DNA of 43,275 nt, from the NCBI GenBank assembly GCA_934692295.1, contig CAKUTL010000010.1:1-43275 (forward strand), in the 5' to 3' direction. This DNA comes from an uncultured Candidatus Melainabacteria bacterium (GTDB lineage: Bacteria; Cyanobacteriota; Vampirovibrionia; Gastranaerophilales; Gastranaerophilaceae). Position 1 is the first letter of the stretch. Each line of letters opens with the position of its first letter. The notes beneath the pieces were generated by a model. That model was given only the letters and a program-made list of their open reading frames with translations. It had not been told where the DNA came from and made no database searches. Position numbers and translations under genes: made by a program. Shown one piece after another: positions 31,579 through 39,233 of the stretch.

Positions 31579-32220
31579 TTAACGATTAATATAATAACTA
31601 ATACCGGGGAAATAAGCTCCTCTAGGTATCTGATATTCCTTATCATTTTTATCTAGAATAGATTTATTATTCTTCTTTCCATCCATATAGTAAACTTCAT
31701 CACCATAAAATTTACTATCATTTGCACCTAAATTTATCGTACAATCAGTACTATTATCCAAACATACCTTAGAAACATTTTTCTTTGTAGATGTAAATGT
31801 TGCACCCATTACATTTGAAATATCAAACCTGTTATCATCATATATTAAACCAAATTTTTCCCTAGTTTGCGTAATTGATGCGTTTCTTGGAACGGTATCC
31901 CCCTTACCCAAACTTTTTACATAAATTTCATCCTGCTCCGCTTTATGAGCACTTTTTGCATCATGCACCCAACCAATATCAAAGCGAACAGTAGAACCTG
32001 ATTTCGTATCAAGAGTGTATTTTTTTATAGCATATTCTCCGTCCATATACTCTTTTACTGTAGCTTTGCCAGTCAATACAAAGTCTTTTTGTTCCGGATA
32101 AGTTATAACATCACCTGTTTTAAATGTTAATCGGTACTTCTTACCAGATAGTTTTTCTGCTTTTTCAACTTGAGAAGGATAATATTTTAAACCTCCAAGA
32201 ACTTTAAAATCATCGCCCAT
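31579..32220 (-). CDS. Orphan protein sharing the lysozyme promoter-leader
   Basis: 213 aa; AAAAGGAGAC ribosome-binding site supports the ATG at 32220. Predicted beta-rich: KYRLTFKTGDVITYPEQKDF, TLDTKSGSTVRFDIGWVHDA, and two Cys in SKVCLDNSTDCTINL that may pair. No signal peptide and no recognised domain. The promoter and first ~60 transcribed bases are nearly identical to those of the LysM/GH24 lysozyme at 12874-14328, so the two are probably co-regulated, and this may be a partner, inhibitor or immunity-type protein. That function is speculation. Confidence 0.65.
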   Translation of the reverse strand: MGDDFKVLGGLKYYPSQVEKAEKLSGKKYRLTFKTGDVITYPEQKDFVLTGKATVKEYMDGEYAIKKYTLDTKSGSTVRFDIGWVHDAKSAHKAEQDEIYVKSLGKGDTVPRNASITQTREKFGLIYDDNRFDISNVMGATFTSTKKNVSKVCLDNSTDCTINLGANDSKFYGDEVYYMDGKKNNKSILDKNDKEYQIPRGAYFPGISYYINR

Positions 32221-32262
32221 TTTTGTCTCCTTTTAATAACTTGAAACTCGTGTACAAATTAT

Positions 32263-32378
32263 TAAAAAATTTTCCCAAATGATAATTGCCCCACCCCACC
32301 ACATCATATCATATCATATCATATAAGGCATTATAACTGGATTCCAGGCTATTGAAATCCAGTTTTACATTTCGTTAC
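32263..32378 (-). promoter_or_regulatory. Promoter-leader with (ATCAT)4.4 tandem repeat, copy 2
   Basis: TATAAT -10 at 32330-32335 (minus); ATCAT repeats at 32303-32324; AACTGGATT/AATCCAGTT inverted repeat just upstream of and touching the -10 (about 32335-32364), a possible operator. In the lysozyme copy this palindrome is degraded to AACTG/CCAGTT. Confidence 0.75.
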
Positions 32379-32411
32379 AAATAACATGAAAAACCATATT
32401 TACAAAAGAAA

Positions 32412-32447
32412 ATAAAAAAGACAGAGATAAATATCTCTGTCTTTTCA
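32412..32447 (-). terminator. Terminator of the OPA antiporter gene
   Basis: GACAGAGATA (32420-32429) / TATCTCTGTC (32432-32441), A-rich on the left = T tract on the minus strand. Confidence 0.9.
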
Positions 32448-32467
32448 AATATAGATTCAATCAAATT

Positions 32468-33880
32468 TTATGCTTTTTTAGAATCTTTTTTGTATTCATC
32501 AATTGCCAAAATTGCACAAATAATGAAACAAATTATACCAGATGCCAACCAGAAATAGATTGCACCATCCCAGTTTTGAACACCATTTTTGCCTAATTTA
32601 TCAACCAAGAACCCTGTTCCTGTTGCTGATAAAAATGCACCGATATAACCAAATGTTCCGGTAAATCCAGAAGCAGCAGATGCTACTTTCTTAGAACTTG
32701 ATTCAACTGCACAAAGTCCGCCAATCATCATTTGTGGCCCATAAGTGAATGCCCCAAGTAAGCCGATAATTACATAGTTCAATGCAGGAATTGTGTTGAA
32801 TTTCAAAGCAATTACGGCACAAATTACACCAACTAAGTATAACAAGTTAACCGGAGCTCTTTTACCTTTGAACAATTTATCCGAAATCAAACCTGCACAA
32901 ACAGTTCCGCAAATACCAACTAAAGGTAATGAAGCAATCATGTTTGTTGCATCTTCAAGTTTGATGTTTTTAGCATTTTTCAAATACATAATCATCCAGT
33001 CTTCAGCACCGAATCTGATAATGTAAACAAAAATATATGCAATTGCCAACAACCAAAGAGTTTTGTTACACAAAACATATTTTTTGAAGATTTGAACGTA
33101 AGACATTTCGTCTTCTTCTTTTTTAGCATCAGCAGATTGTTCTTTAACCGGTTCATTTCTGTAAACTTCAACATCCGGAAGTCCTAAAGACTGAGGTCTA
33201 TCACGTAATCTGTCAAATAACCACAATGCAGTTATTACTGCTAAAACACCAGGAACTAAAAATGCAGCTCTCCAGCCAAAGTGTGCAGCAATATGACCTG
33301 CCAAAATAAAACTTAAGAAAGTACCTGTTTGGTGAGAACATGACCACAATGACCATTTTGTACCACGCTCAGAATTTGAATACCAATAAGTCAAACTCTT
33401 TGCAACTGCAGGGAAACCAGCAGATTGGAACCATCCGCTAACACCCCATAGAAAAGCCAATGTCCACAATAAAACCATTGCTGACATTTTTGCACTCAAG
33501 CCCAAAATACTTACAAAGTTTGGTGCTAATGCAAATAAAATGTTTGCAATTGCAGTCATCAAAAGTGCTGTTGGGAAAAATTTTCTAACGTCAGATCCGT
33601 CAGCCAAAACACCATTTACAAATTTACCAATACCGTAAGTCAAATAAAGTGAACTGCCTAACAAACCTAATTCAGTTGCTGAATAGTGAAATTCTTCCAT
33701 GATTCCAGGAAGAGCAACTGCAATGTTCTTTTTACATAAATAAAAAATTGTGTAACCTATGAAACATGCGTAAAAAATTCTTAAACGCCAATGTTTATAC
33801 ATAGAATCAACTTTTTCTTGATCCTGAATAGGTTCTGCAATTGGAGGCTCTTTAAAGAATGCCCCTAATTTTTTTAACAT
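32468..33880 (-). CDS. OPA-family organophosphate:phosphate antiporter (GlpT/UhpT-like)
   Basis: 470 aa with about 12 transmembrane segments. YTIFYLCKKNIAVALPGIME then LGLLGSSLYLTYGIGKFVNG match the first loops of GlpT/UhpT/UhpC; GWFQSAGFPAVAKSLTYWYS and RGTKWSLWSCSHQTGTFLSF follow, and the central loop has RDRPQSLGLPDVE, an OPA signature. It exchanges a sugar- or glycerol-phosphate for phosphate across the inner membrane. Which substrate cannot be told. No UhpAB-type regulator is adjacent. It precedes its own terminator. Confidence 0.9.
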   Translation of the reverse strand: MLKKLGAFFKEPPIAEPIQDQEKVDSMYKHWRLRIFYACFIGYTIFYLCKKNIAVALPGIMEEFHYSATELGLLGSSLYLTYGIGKFVNGVLADGSDVRKFFPTALLMTAIANILFALAPNFVSILGLSAKMSAMVLLWTLAFLWGVSGWFQSAGFPAVAKSLTYWYSNSERGTKWSLWSCSHQTGTFLSFILAGHIAAHFGWRAAFLVPGVLAVITALWLFDRLRDRPQSLGLPDVEVYRNEPVKEQSADAKKEEDEMSYVQIFKKYVLCNKTLWLLAIAYIFVYIIRFGAEDWMIMYLKNAKNIKLEDATNMIASLPLVGICGTVCAGLISDKLFKGKRAPVNLLYLVGVICAVIALKFNTIPALNYVIIGLLGAFTYGPQMMIGGLCAVESSSKKVASAASGFTGTFGYIGAFLSATGTGFLVDKLGKNGVQNWDGAIYFWLASGIICFIICAILAIDEYKKDSKKA

Positions 33881-33901
33881 AGTTTTTTCTCCTATTTCCT
33901 A

Positions 33902-34816
33902 TTATTTATTCCTAATTACTTGAATATTTCTTGTTTCTGTTAATTCTTGTCTTGCATTCTTGATGATTTCTCGTTTTTCCTCATCCAAGCTATGACCATG
34001 AACCAATCTATCTATAAATCCAGTATTCAATTTTGTAGCTTTTTCTAAAGCTCCAACTTCTTCTAATATAGGTTTTATAGTGTTGAAATCATAACCAAAA
34101 CTTTGTTTTGAGTTATAAATAAGCATATCACCTTCTTGAGAGGTAATTGGTTTTCCTCCTTGTTCAAAATACAATTTGAAAACAGACTTCAAATCCTGCA
34201 ATTCTGATTGCAAAGTAGTTACAGTCTGTTGAATTCTTAAAAATCTTTCAAACAAATATTCAACATTATCAAGTTGTTTATTTTCCCAATCAAACTTTTG
34301 CAAATACAATTTTTTCAACTTTGGATAAGCCAAAGCCAAACCCATTGTATCACCCATTGCTCTATGGTGATCTTTTAATTCAACCTTAAATTTTTCAGTT
34401 AAAGCGTTCAAACCATGAGCATCAAGTTCCGGATAAACTTCCTTGAACATTTGTTGTGTATCAATTCTTTCATTTGAAATTTCTTTACCAAAAACACGCT
34501 TTGATGCTTCGTTGATAAAGGTATAATCAAAAATTGCGTTATGAGCAACAATCGGATAATCCCCAATAAATTCCAAAATTTTTGGCATGGCTTCTGCCTC
34601 TGTTGGAGCATCCTCAACCATATCTGGAGTAATTCCATGAATTGCTATACTTGATTTTCTAATATGTTGTTCTGGATTAATAAGAGTTTGAAATTCATCC
34701 TTAATCTTTCCATTTTCCAATCGAAGAGCGGCGAATTCAACCATCTTTTCTCTTGTATAATCCAATCCCGTAGTCTCTGTGTCTAAAACTATCTCTATTA
34801 CTTTTTTTCTTGCCAT
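33902..34816 (-). CDS. DnaQ/PolC-type DEDDh 3'-5' exonuclease
   Basis: 304 aa. Exo I VLDTETTGLD (Asp12, Glu14), IVAHNAIFDYTFINEA (Exo II Asp) and HHRAMGDTMGLA (Exo III His-x4-Asp), the DEDDh proofreading set, in residues 1-170. The C-terminal ~130 residues are helical without a known motif; a helicase or UvrC-like domain is absent. Proofreading subunit or stand-alone repair nuclease; because the family has many members I do not assign dnaQ. AGGACAG ribosome-binding site. Confidence 0.85.
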   Translation of the reverse strand: MARKKVIEIVLDTETTGLDYTREKMVEFAALRLENGKIKDEFQTLINPEQHIRKSSIAIHGITPDMVEDAPTEAEAMPKILEFIGDYPIVAHNAIFDYTFINEASKRVFGKEISNERIDTQQMFKEVYPELDAHGLNALTEKFKVELKDHHRAMGDTMGLALAYPKLKKLYLQKFDWENKQLDNVEYLFERFLRIQQTVTTLQSELQDLKSVFKLYFEQGGKPITSQEGDMLIYNSKQSFGYDFNTIKPILEEVGALEKATKLNTGFIDRLVHGHSLDEEKREIIKNARQELTETRNIQVIRNK

Positions 34817-34908
34817 TTATCTGTCCTAATTAGTCCTATAAAGATAATAGCATAAAAATTTTTTCCGTGTTAGAATATGAAGCGTTAGTTAAGCAATGGG
34901 GGAATATT

Positions 34909-35232
34909 ATGGCAGATGTTATAGAAATAAAAGATGAACAATTTGAACAAGAAGTAATCAATTCTCCTGTTCCTGTTTTGGTTGATTTTTGGGCTACTTG
35001 GTGTGGACCTTGCAGAAAATTAGGTCCAGTTATAGAAGAAATTGCAAAAGACTATGATGATAAGGTTAAATTTGTAAAAGTTAATGTTGAAAACTGCATA
35101 AATATTGCAAAAGAATATTCGATCAGCGGACTTCCTAGCCTCTTAGTTTTCAAGCAAGGAGAAGCAGTTGAAAGAATGACTGGTTTAATGCCAAAATCTA
35201 CAATTATTTCTAATTTAGAAAAACATATTTAA
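34909..35232 (+). CDS. trxA: Thioredoxin
   Basis: 107 aa from the ATG at 34909 (GGGGGAA upstream; an in-frame start 42 bases earlier has none). Active site WCGPC at 31-35 in FWATWCGPCRKLGP, buried acid in VLVDFWA, cis-Pro loop ISGLPSLLVF. Length and residues match housekeeping thioredoxin, a cytoplasmic dithiol reductant. It diverges from the DnaQ-like gene; the 92-base spacer holds both promoters. Confidence 0.96.
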   Translation: MADVIEIKDEQFEQEVINSPVPVLVDFWATWCGPCRKLGPVIEEIAKDYDDKVKFVKVNVENCINIAKEYSISGLPSLLVFKQGEAVERMTGLMPKSTIISNLEKHI

Positions 35233-35274
35233 TAAAAATGTTGGTCTTATTTGCTAATTCGATTTAAAATAACT

Positions 35275-35383
35275 GTTCACTTTTTCTTTTTTATGTCGAT
35301 GAAAAAAGAAAAAGTAGAACCGAAAAAGAAAAACACGAATGATTAAATAGCTCGAGTCATCAGGGGCTACGCCCCCGAACCCC
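35275..35383 (+). repeat. 109-bp repeat (family B), copy 2
   Basis: Same length and orientation as 3492-3600: GTTCACTTTTTC...AAAAAGAAAAAGTAGAACCG...GAGTCATCAGGGGC...GAACCCC. It is placed between thioredoxin and the ribosomal genes. Confidence 0.85.
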
Positions 35384-35458
35384 TTAAGAGAATTTGTCAT
35401 GCGAGATTGTCTTTTACACACTGCTCTTCCTCAAGGAGAGGAGAGGGAAAAACATAAA

Positions 35459-35497
35459 AAACGAGTAGGGTTTGGATTTTCCAAACCCTACTCGTTC
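35459..35497 (-). terminator. Terminator of the rpsH-rplF-rplR unit
   Basis: ACGAGTAGGGTTTGGA (35461-35476) / TCCAAACCCTACTCGT (35480-35495); A6 on the left gives the minus-strand T tract. A very stable 16-bp stem, showing that the ribosomal unit really ends after rplR. Confidence 0.95.
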
Positions 35498-35521
35498 AAG
35501 ATTATTAAATCTTTGTTCAAA

Positions 35522-35890
35522 TTAGAACATCAAACCAGCTTCTCTAGCTGCATCTGCTAATGCTGCAACTCTACCATGATATAAGAATCCACCACGGTCG
35601 AATACAACACATTCAACACCAGCTTTTTTAGCTTTTTGAGCGATTGATTCACCAACAATTTTAGCAGCTTCAATGTTACCACCGTGTGATAATTTTTCTT
35701 TCAAATCTTTATCATTTGATGATGCTGAAGCAATTGTTACGTGATTTACGTCATCAATCAATTGAGCGTAAATGTGTTTTGTACTTCTATATACAGCCAA
35801 TCTTGGGAATTCAGAAGTTCCTGAAATCTTAACTCTGATTGATCTGTGTCTTTTTTGAACTAATGGTTTTCTTGTTTGTTGTTTAATCAT
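35522..35890 (-). CDS. rplR: 50S ribosomal protein L18
   Basis: 122 aa: RKPLVQKRHRSIRVKISGTS, RLAVYRSTKHIYAQLIDD, VVFDRGGFLYHGRVAALADA and AREAGL, all standard for uL18, which binds 5S rRNA. AAGGACAA ribosome-binding site. Last gene before a strong terminator, whereas S5, L30/L15 and SecY normally follow. A 140-base spacer with a hairpin (CTTGAA/TTCAAG) separates it from rplF. Confidence 0.97.
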   Translation of the reverse strand: MIKQQTRKPLVQKRHRSIRVKISGTSEFPRLAVYRSTKHIYAQLIDDVNHVTIASASSNDKDLKEKLSHGGNIEAAKIVGESIAQKAKKAGVECVVFDRGGFLYHGRVAALADAAREAGLMF

Positions 35891-36030
35891 TTTATTGTCC
35901 TTTCATACCCAAACCTTCTTGAATAACCACTTTCAAGGGTTTATACGGGCTTTATTATTTTGTTACCGCCCACAAAATATGAATTATGTGAGCAAAATAG
36001 TGAAACAAGTTCAAAATTAGGATTTTAATC
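35891..36030 (-). other. Structured spacer rplF-rplR
   Basis: Contains AAACCcTTGAA/TTCAAGaAGGTTT directly before the rplR ribosome-binding site, and an AGGAT/ATCCT stem just after the rplF stop. Spacers in spc operons are usually under 30 bases; these may be processing or regulatory hairpins. Confidence 0.45.
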
Positions 36031-36570
36031 CTATTTTTTACCTGCTTTACCAGCTTTACGTCTGATGTATTCACCTTCGTATTTAACACCTTTACCTTTG
36101 TAAACTTCAGGTGGACGTTTAGATCTAATTAAAGCTGCAACATCACCAACTGTTTGTTTGTTAGAACCTTTAACAGTGATTTTTGTGTTAGCTTCAACTG
36201 TAATTGTAATTCCTTCTGGAGGAACAATATCAACAGGGTGAGAGTAACCTAAAGCCATATTCAAAGTAGAACCTTGCATTTGAGCTCTATAACCAACACC
36301 GTTGATTTCTAACTTTTTAACAAATCCGTCTTTAACACCGTGGATTGCGTTAGCAACCAATGTTCTAGACAAACCGTATAAAGCATCAGTTTCACGAGAA
36401 GTACCAACTTTTGTTAATACAACGTGGTTATCTTCCATTTTTACTGCGATTTCTGGACGAACGTTAACAACTTCTGTTCCTAAAGGTCCTTTAGCTGTAA
36501 CAACTTGTCCTTCAACTTTAACCTCAACACCTTGAGGGATTTCAACTGGTTTTTTACCAATTCTTGACAT
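36031..36570 (-). CDS. rplF: 50S ribosomal protein L6
   Basis: 179 aa: SRIGKKPVEIPQGVEVKVEG, V-x-A-K-G-P-L-G-T, GVKDGFVKKLEINGVGYRAQ, LGYSHPV, and the C-terminal motif RPPEVYKGKGVKY with the basic tail RRKAGKAGKK. Normal length. AAGGAGAA ribosome-binding site. Second gene of the three-gene minus-strand unit. Confidence 0.98.
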   Translation of the reverse strand: MSRIGKKPVEIPQGVEVKVEGQVVTAKGPLGTEVVNVRPEIAVKMEDNHVVLTKVGTSRETDALYGLSRTLVANAIHGVKDGFVKKLEINGVGYRAQMQGSTLNMALGYSHPVDIVPPEGITITVEANTKITVKGSNKQTVGDVAALIRSKRPPEVYKGKGVKYEGEYIRRKAGKAGKK

Positions 36571-36675
36571 TTTTATTTCTCCTTATGGTATATCTACTGA
36601 GTTTCGGGCTTTTCTACCAATTGAACCCGAACACTTTTTTCGGAAAATTTATCCGAATTGTTGAAAAGTTACGTA
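36571..36675 (-). other. Structured spacer rpsH-rplF
   Basis: Two hairpins on the minus strand: TTCGGA-TAAATTT-TCCGAA and GTTCGGG...CCCGAAAC. Neither has a T tract long enough for efficient termination. Confidence 0.45.
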
Positions 36676-37074
36676 TTAATATACGTAGCAAAGAACTTCG
36701 CCACCAACGTTTTCTTTTCTAGCTTTTCTATCTGTTAACAATCCTTTTGGAGTTGAAACGATAGCTACACCCAAGCCACCTAAAACTTTTTGTAAGTTTT
36801 TAGCTTTTGAGTAGTGTCTTAAACCAGGTTTAGAAATTCTTTCTAATTTTGTAATAACAGGTTTGCGGTTAGCATCATATTTCAAAGTGATAGAAATAAC
36901 TTTGAATTTGCCTTCTTCTTTTACTTCGTAATCAGAAATGAAACCTTCTTCTTTTAAAAGTTTAGCTAATTGAACTTTTAATTTTGAAGCAGGAATTTCA
37001 ACTGTTTCGTGAGAAACCATTGCTGCGTTTCTGATTCTTGTAAGCATATCTGCTATTGGGTCTGTCATTGTCAT
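36676..37074 (-). CDS. rpsH: 30S ribosomal protein S8
   Basis: 132 aa: MTDPIADMLTRIRNA, VEIPASKLKVQLAKLLKEEG, RISKPGLRHYSKAKNLQKVL, GGLGVAIVSTPKG and GGEVLCYVY. Complete uS8. It opens with MTM; the second Met could be the start, but AAAGGA favours the first. It is the first gene of the unit: S14 and L5, its normal upstream neighbours, are absent and a long leader precedes it. Confidence 0.97.
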   Translation of the reverse strand: MTMTDPIADMLTRIRNAAMVSHETVEIPASKLKVQLAKLLKEEGFISDYEVKEEGKFKVISITLKYDANRKPVITKLERISKPGLRHYSKAKNLQKVLGGLGVAIVSTPKGLLTDRKARKENVGGEVLCYVY

Positions 37075-37330
37075 AATAATTTTCCTTTACTACTTGCGGA
37101 CTTCCGAAACTTTTTGCCATCAAACAAAGACGCAACTATGTTGACTTCCTTATTTAATGCCGGATTTGCTCCGGAGTATCCATCTACCCGTCTCTTACCA
37201 AATGAAGTTTGCTCCGATTGACCTTTATTCTTGTGGGGAAAAACCACTTATTACGTCATGGGCGTTTTTTGGCAGTTAGACTATTTATGACTTTATCTTA
37301 TAACAGATAATTTATTTTGACAAGCATGGA
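37075..37330 (-). promoter_or_regulatory. Long leader and candidate promoter of the rpsH unit
   Basis: A TTGTCA...TATAAG promoter-like pair (15-bp spacing) lies about 37292-37322 on the minus strand. The ~220-base leader is GC-richer than other intergenic DNA and holds CCGGA/TCCGG and CGGAG/CTCCG pairs, as expected of a ribosomal-protein autoregulatory leader. A 58-codon GTG frame (37071-37247), overlapping the rpsH ATG as ATGA, exists but has unusual codons. Confidence 0.45.
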
Positions 37331-37362
37331 AAGAGAGTTTTATTAAAATTATTTAAGATGCT

Positions 37363-37400
37363 AAAAAGGACTTGAAAAATTTTTTCAAGTCCTTTTTTAT
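37363..37400 (-). terminator. Terminator after the Gln-rich protein gene
   Basis: AAAAAGGACTTGAAAAA / TTTTTTCAAGTCCTTTTTT, 17-bp stem with T tracts on both strands. Confidence 0.9.
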
Positions 37401-37442
37401 TGGTTAGGGTTAGTTTATATGAGGATAAGTTAGTTAGTCAGT

Positions 37443-37967
37443 TTAACCGAGTCCGGTATAGTGAGGAGTTAAATCTTGAATGCCCTGCTTACGAGCTTCT
37501 CTAGCAGATTTAAGTTCTTCATTTATTTCAGACAATAAAGTTTCACATTTTTCTTTTTCATAAGTAATTCTTTTTTCTTCTTCATTCAAGTTTCTAGTTT
37601 CAATTTCTTTCATACGTTCTCTACCTTGAATGTACAAAGATCTTTGAATGAAGTTCATCATTTGCTGTTGTTGCATTTGATTTTGTTGTTGCATTTGTTG
37701 TGCATACATTTGTTGCATATATGGAGCATTTTGTTGCATATATTGCAATGAATTATTGTGTGCCCAAGCAAAGTAACCTAATGATCTTCCCATCATAGAA
37801 CTTGGAGAACTCAACAAATCGCCAATTGAAATTTCGCCTTTACCTACCATTGCAGCGTATTGTTGGACATCCATAAGTTTTTTGGTAATTTTCTGTAATT
37901 TGTACTCAGTATTCAGCTTCATGTGAATCAAGCTATTAATACGAGCAGTAAACATAAATAAGCCCAT
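37443..37967 (-). CDS. Gln/Met-rich coiled-coil protein, unknown
   Basis: 174 aa. N-terminal helix INSLIHMKLNTEYKLQKITK, a segment GEISIGDLLSSPSSMMGRSL, a low-complexity core of Gln and Met (residues ~75-105) and a C-terminal heptad coiled coil (EEEKRITYEKEKCETLLSEI). No signal peptide or enzyme motif. It could be a structural or secretion-apparatus-linked protein, but I cannot support a function. Transcribed alone: a terminator on each side. Confidence 0.7.
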   Translation of the reverse strand: MGLFMFTARINSLIHMKLNTEYKLQKITKKLMDVQQYAAMVGKGEISIGDLLSSPSSMMGRSLGYFAWAHNNSLQYMQQNAPYMQQMYAQQMQQQNQMQQQQMMNFIQRSLYIQGRERMKEIETRNLNEEEKRITYEKEKCETLLSEINEELKSAREARKQGIQDLTPHYTGLG

Positions 37968-38037
37968 AATACTAACCTACCTTTTTAATTTAATTAACCT
38001 AACCTTTAATTTTGTTTTTATCTAACCTACATATATA

Positions 38038-38072
38038 TAAAAACATGCAATCCCAAGTAATTGCATGTTTTC
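38038..38072 (-). terminator. Terminator of clpP
   Basis: AAACATGCAAT (38041-38051) / ATTGCATGTTT (38060-38070), A-rich on the left (T tract on minus strand), 36 bases after the clpP stop. Confidence 0.88.
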
Positions 38073-38105
38073 AGACGTTTTGTTAATATTTCTTAATAAT
38101 TATAA

Positions 38106-38717
38106 TTAATGACTTTTTTCAACAACCTTATCAATCAAGCCATACTCACAGGCTTCGTATGCTGATAGATAGTGATCACGTTCACAATCTTCTTTAACTT
38201 TTTCAAAAGGTTGTCCGGAATTTTCTGCCATAATTCCAATTAACATATCTTTCATTCTACGAATTTCTTTTGCTTCAAGTTCAATATCTGTAGCTTGACC
38301 TTGAGCACCACCCAAAGGTTGGTGAATCATAATTCTTGCACTAGGCAAAGCCATTCTCTTACCTTTTGTACCTGCAGAAAGCAAAAATGCACCCATTGAA
38401 GCAGCTTCACCAAGACAGATTGTTGAAACATCTGACTTGATTAAGTTCATTGTATCGTAAATTGCCATGCCGGCAGTGATAACACCACCAGGGCTATTAA
38501 TATATAACATAATATCTTTTTCTGAATTTTCACTGTCTAATAACAATAGTTGTGCAACAACAGAGTTTGCGACTTCGTCATCAATTTCAGTTCCCAAAAA
38601 GATAATTCTTTCTCTCAATAATCTTGAAAAAATATCAAAAGAGCGTTCTCCACGAGAAGAAGCTTCTATAACTGTTGGGACATAGCCCATTATTTTCATA
38701 TAGGTTTCTTGATCCAT
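38106..38717 (-). CDS. clpP: ATP-dependent Clp protease proteolytic subunit
   Basis: 203 aa: catalytic Ser107 in CLGEAASMGAFLLSAG, His132 in MIHQPLGGAQGQA and Asp181 in CERDHYLSAYEA; oxyanion strand INSPGGVITAGMAIYDTM. Standard ClpP, forming the 14-mer chamber fed by ClpX/ClpC. AAGGAG ribosome-binding site; TATAAT at 38741-38746 in the 44-base gap to the XRE gene suggests its own promoter. No clpX follows. Confidence 0.96.
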   Translation of the reverse strand: MDQETYMKIMGYVPTVIEASSRGERSFDIFSRLLRERIIFLGTEIDDEVANSVVAQLLLLDSENSEKDIMLYINSPGGVITAGMAIYDTMNLIKSDVSTICLGEAASMGAFLLSAGTKGKRMALPSARIMIHQPLGGAQGQATDIELEAKEIRRMKDMLIGIMAENSGQPFEKVKEDCERDHYLSAYEACEYGLIDKVVEKSH

Positions 38718-38761
38718 TTTGGCTCTCCTTTTCTGCTGAAATTATACAACAAAAATTCATT

Positions 38762-39076
38762 TTATAGAACTAAGCTGCGAGTAATTTTATAAATATCTTT
38801 TATTTTGTTTGGGTTTTCCCTCAACATTTGAACAATTTCTTCAATTAACTCTTCATCTTTTTGAAAATGTTCAACTTCAAAAAGTTCCGATGGTTCAACT
38901 TGAAGAGCATTAATCAATTTTTCTAACGTTTCAGCAGAGAAAAAATTTTCTCCAGTTTCAATATAACTAAGTGCGTTTTGATTTATATCTATTTTTTCCG
39001 CCAACTGTTCTTGTGACAGATGGCGAACTTTTCGAAGTTCTTTAATTCTTTTACCGATAGACTTTTTTATATTCAT
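38762..39076 (-). CDS. XRE/Cro-type transcriptional regulator
   Basis: 104 aa: IGKRIKELRKVRHLSQEQLA, then E-K-I-D-I-N-Q-N-A-L-S-Y-I-E-T-G, an HTH_3 domain, and L-E-K-L-I-N-A-L-Q-V-E-P-S-E-L-F-E, its usual end. A short acidic helical tail may dimerise. AAGGAAGT ribosome-binding site. Upstream DNA carries several ATGATA boxes that may be operators for it and for the divergent prepilin gene. Confidence 0.88.
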   Translation of the reverse strand: MNIKKSIGKRIKELRKVRHLSQEQLAEKIDINQNALSYIETGENFFSAETLEKLINALQVEPSELFEVEHFQKDEELIEEIVQMLRENPNKIKDIYKITRSLVL

Positions 39077-39127
39077 ATTACTTCCTTGGTTATATTTTAA
39101 TAATTTTCAGAAGAATAAATAATGAAA

Positions 39128-39213
39128 TAATAATGATAAATAATTTGAAAAATATAATTACCCATGATAATATAGATTTAACAATGATATTTTTGATTAA
39201 ATTTATCATTGTA
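39128..39213. promoter_or_regulatory. Cluster of ATGATA boxes between XRE and prepilin genes
   Basis: ATGATA at 39133, 39164 and 39184 and inverted TATCAT at 39204. The last two form a perfect 9-bp inverted repeat ACAATGATA (39181-39189) / TATCATTGT (39204-39212), 21 bases before the prepilin ATG. Confidence 0.5.
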
Positions 39214-39233
39214 AATTAGAGAAGGGTTGAGAT

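Noticed and set aside
37071..37247. 58-codon GTG frame ending ATGA on the rpsH start
   Set aside because: Codons such as CGG, TCC, GCG and GGC are unlike the neighbours, the product matches no r-protein and the segment folds as RNA; more likely a structured leader.
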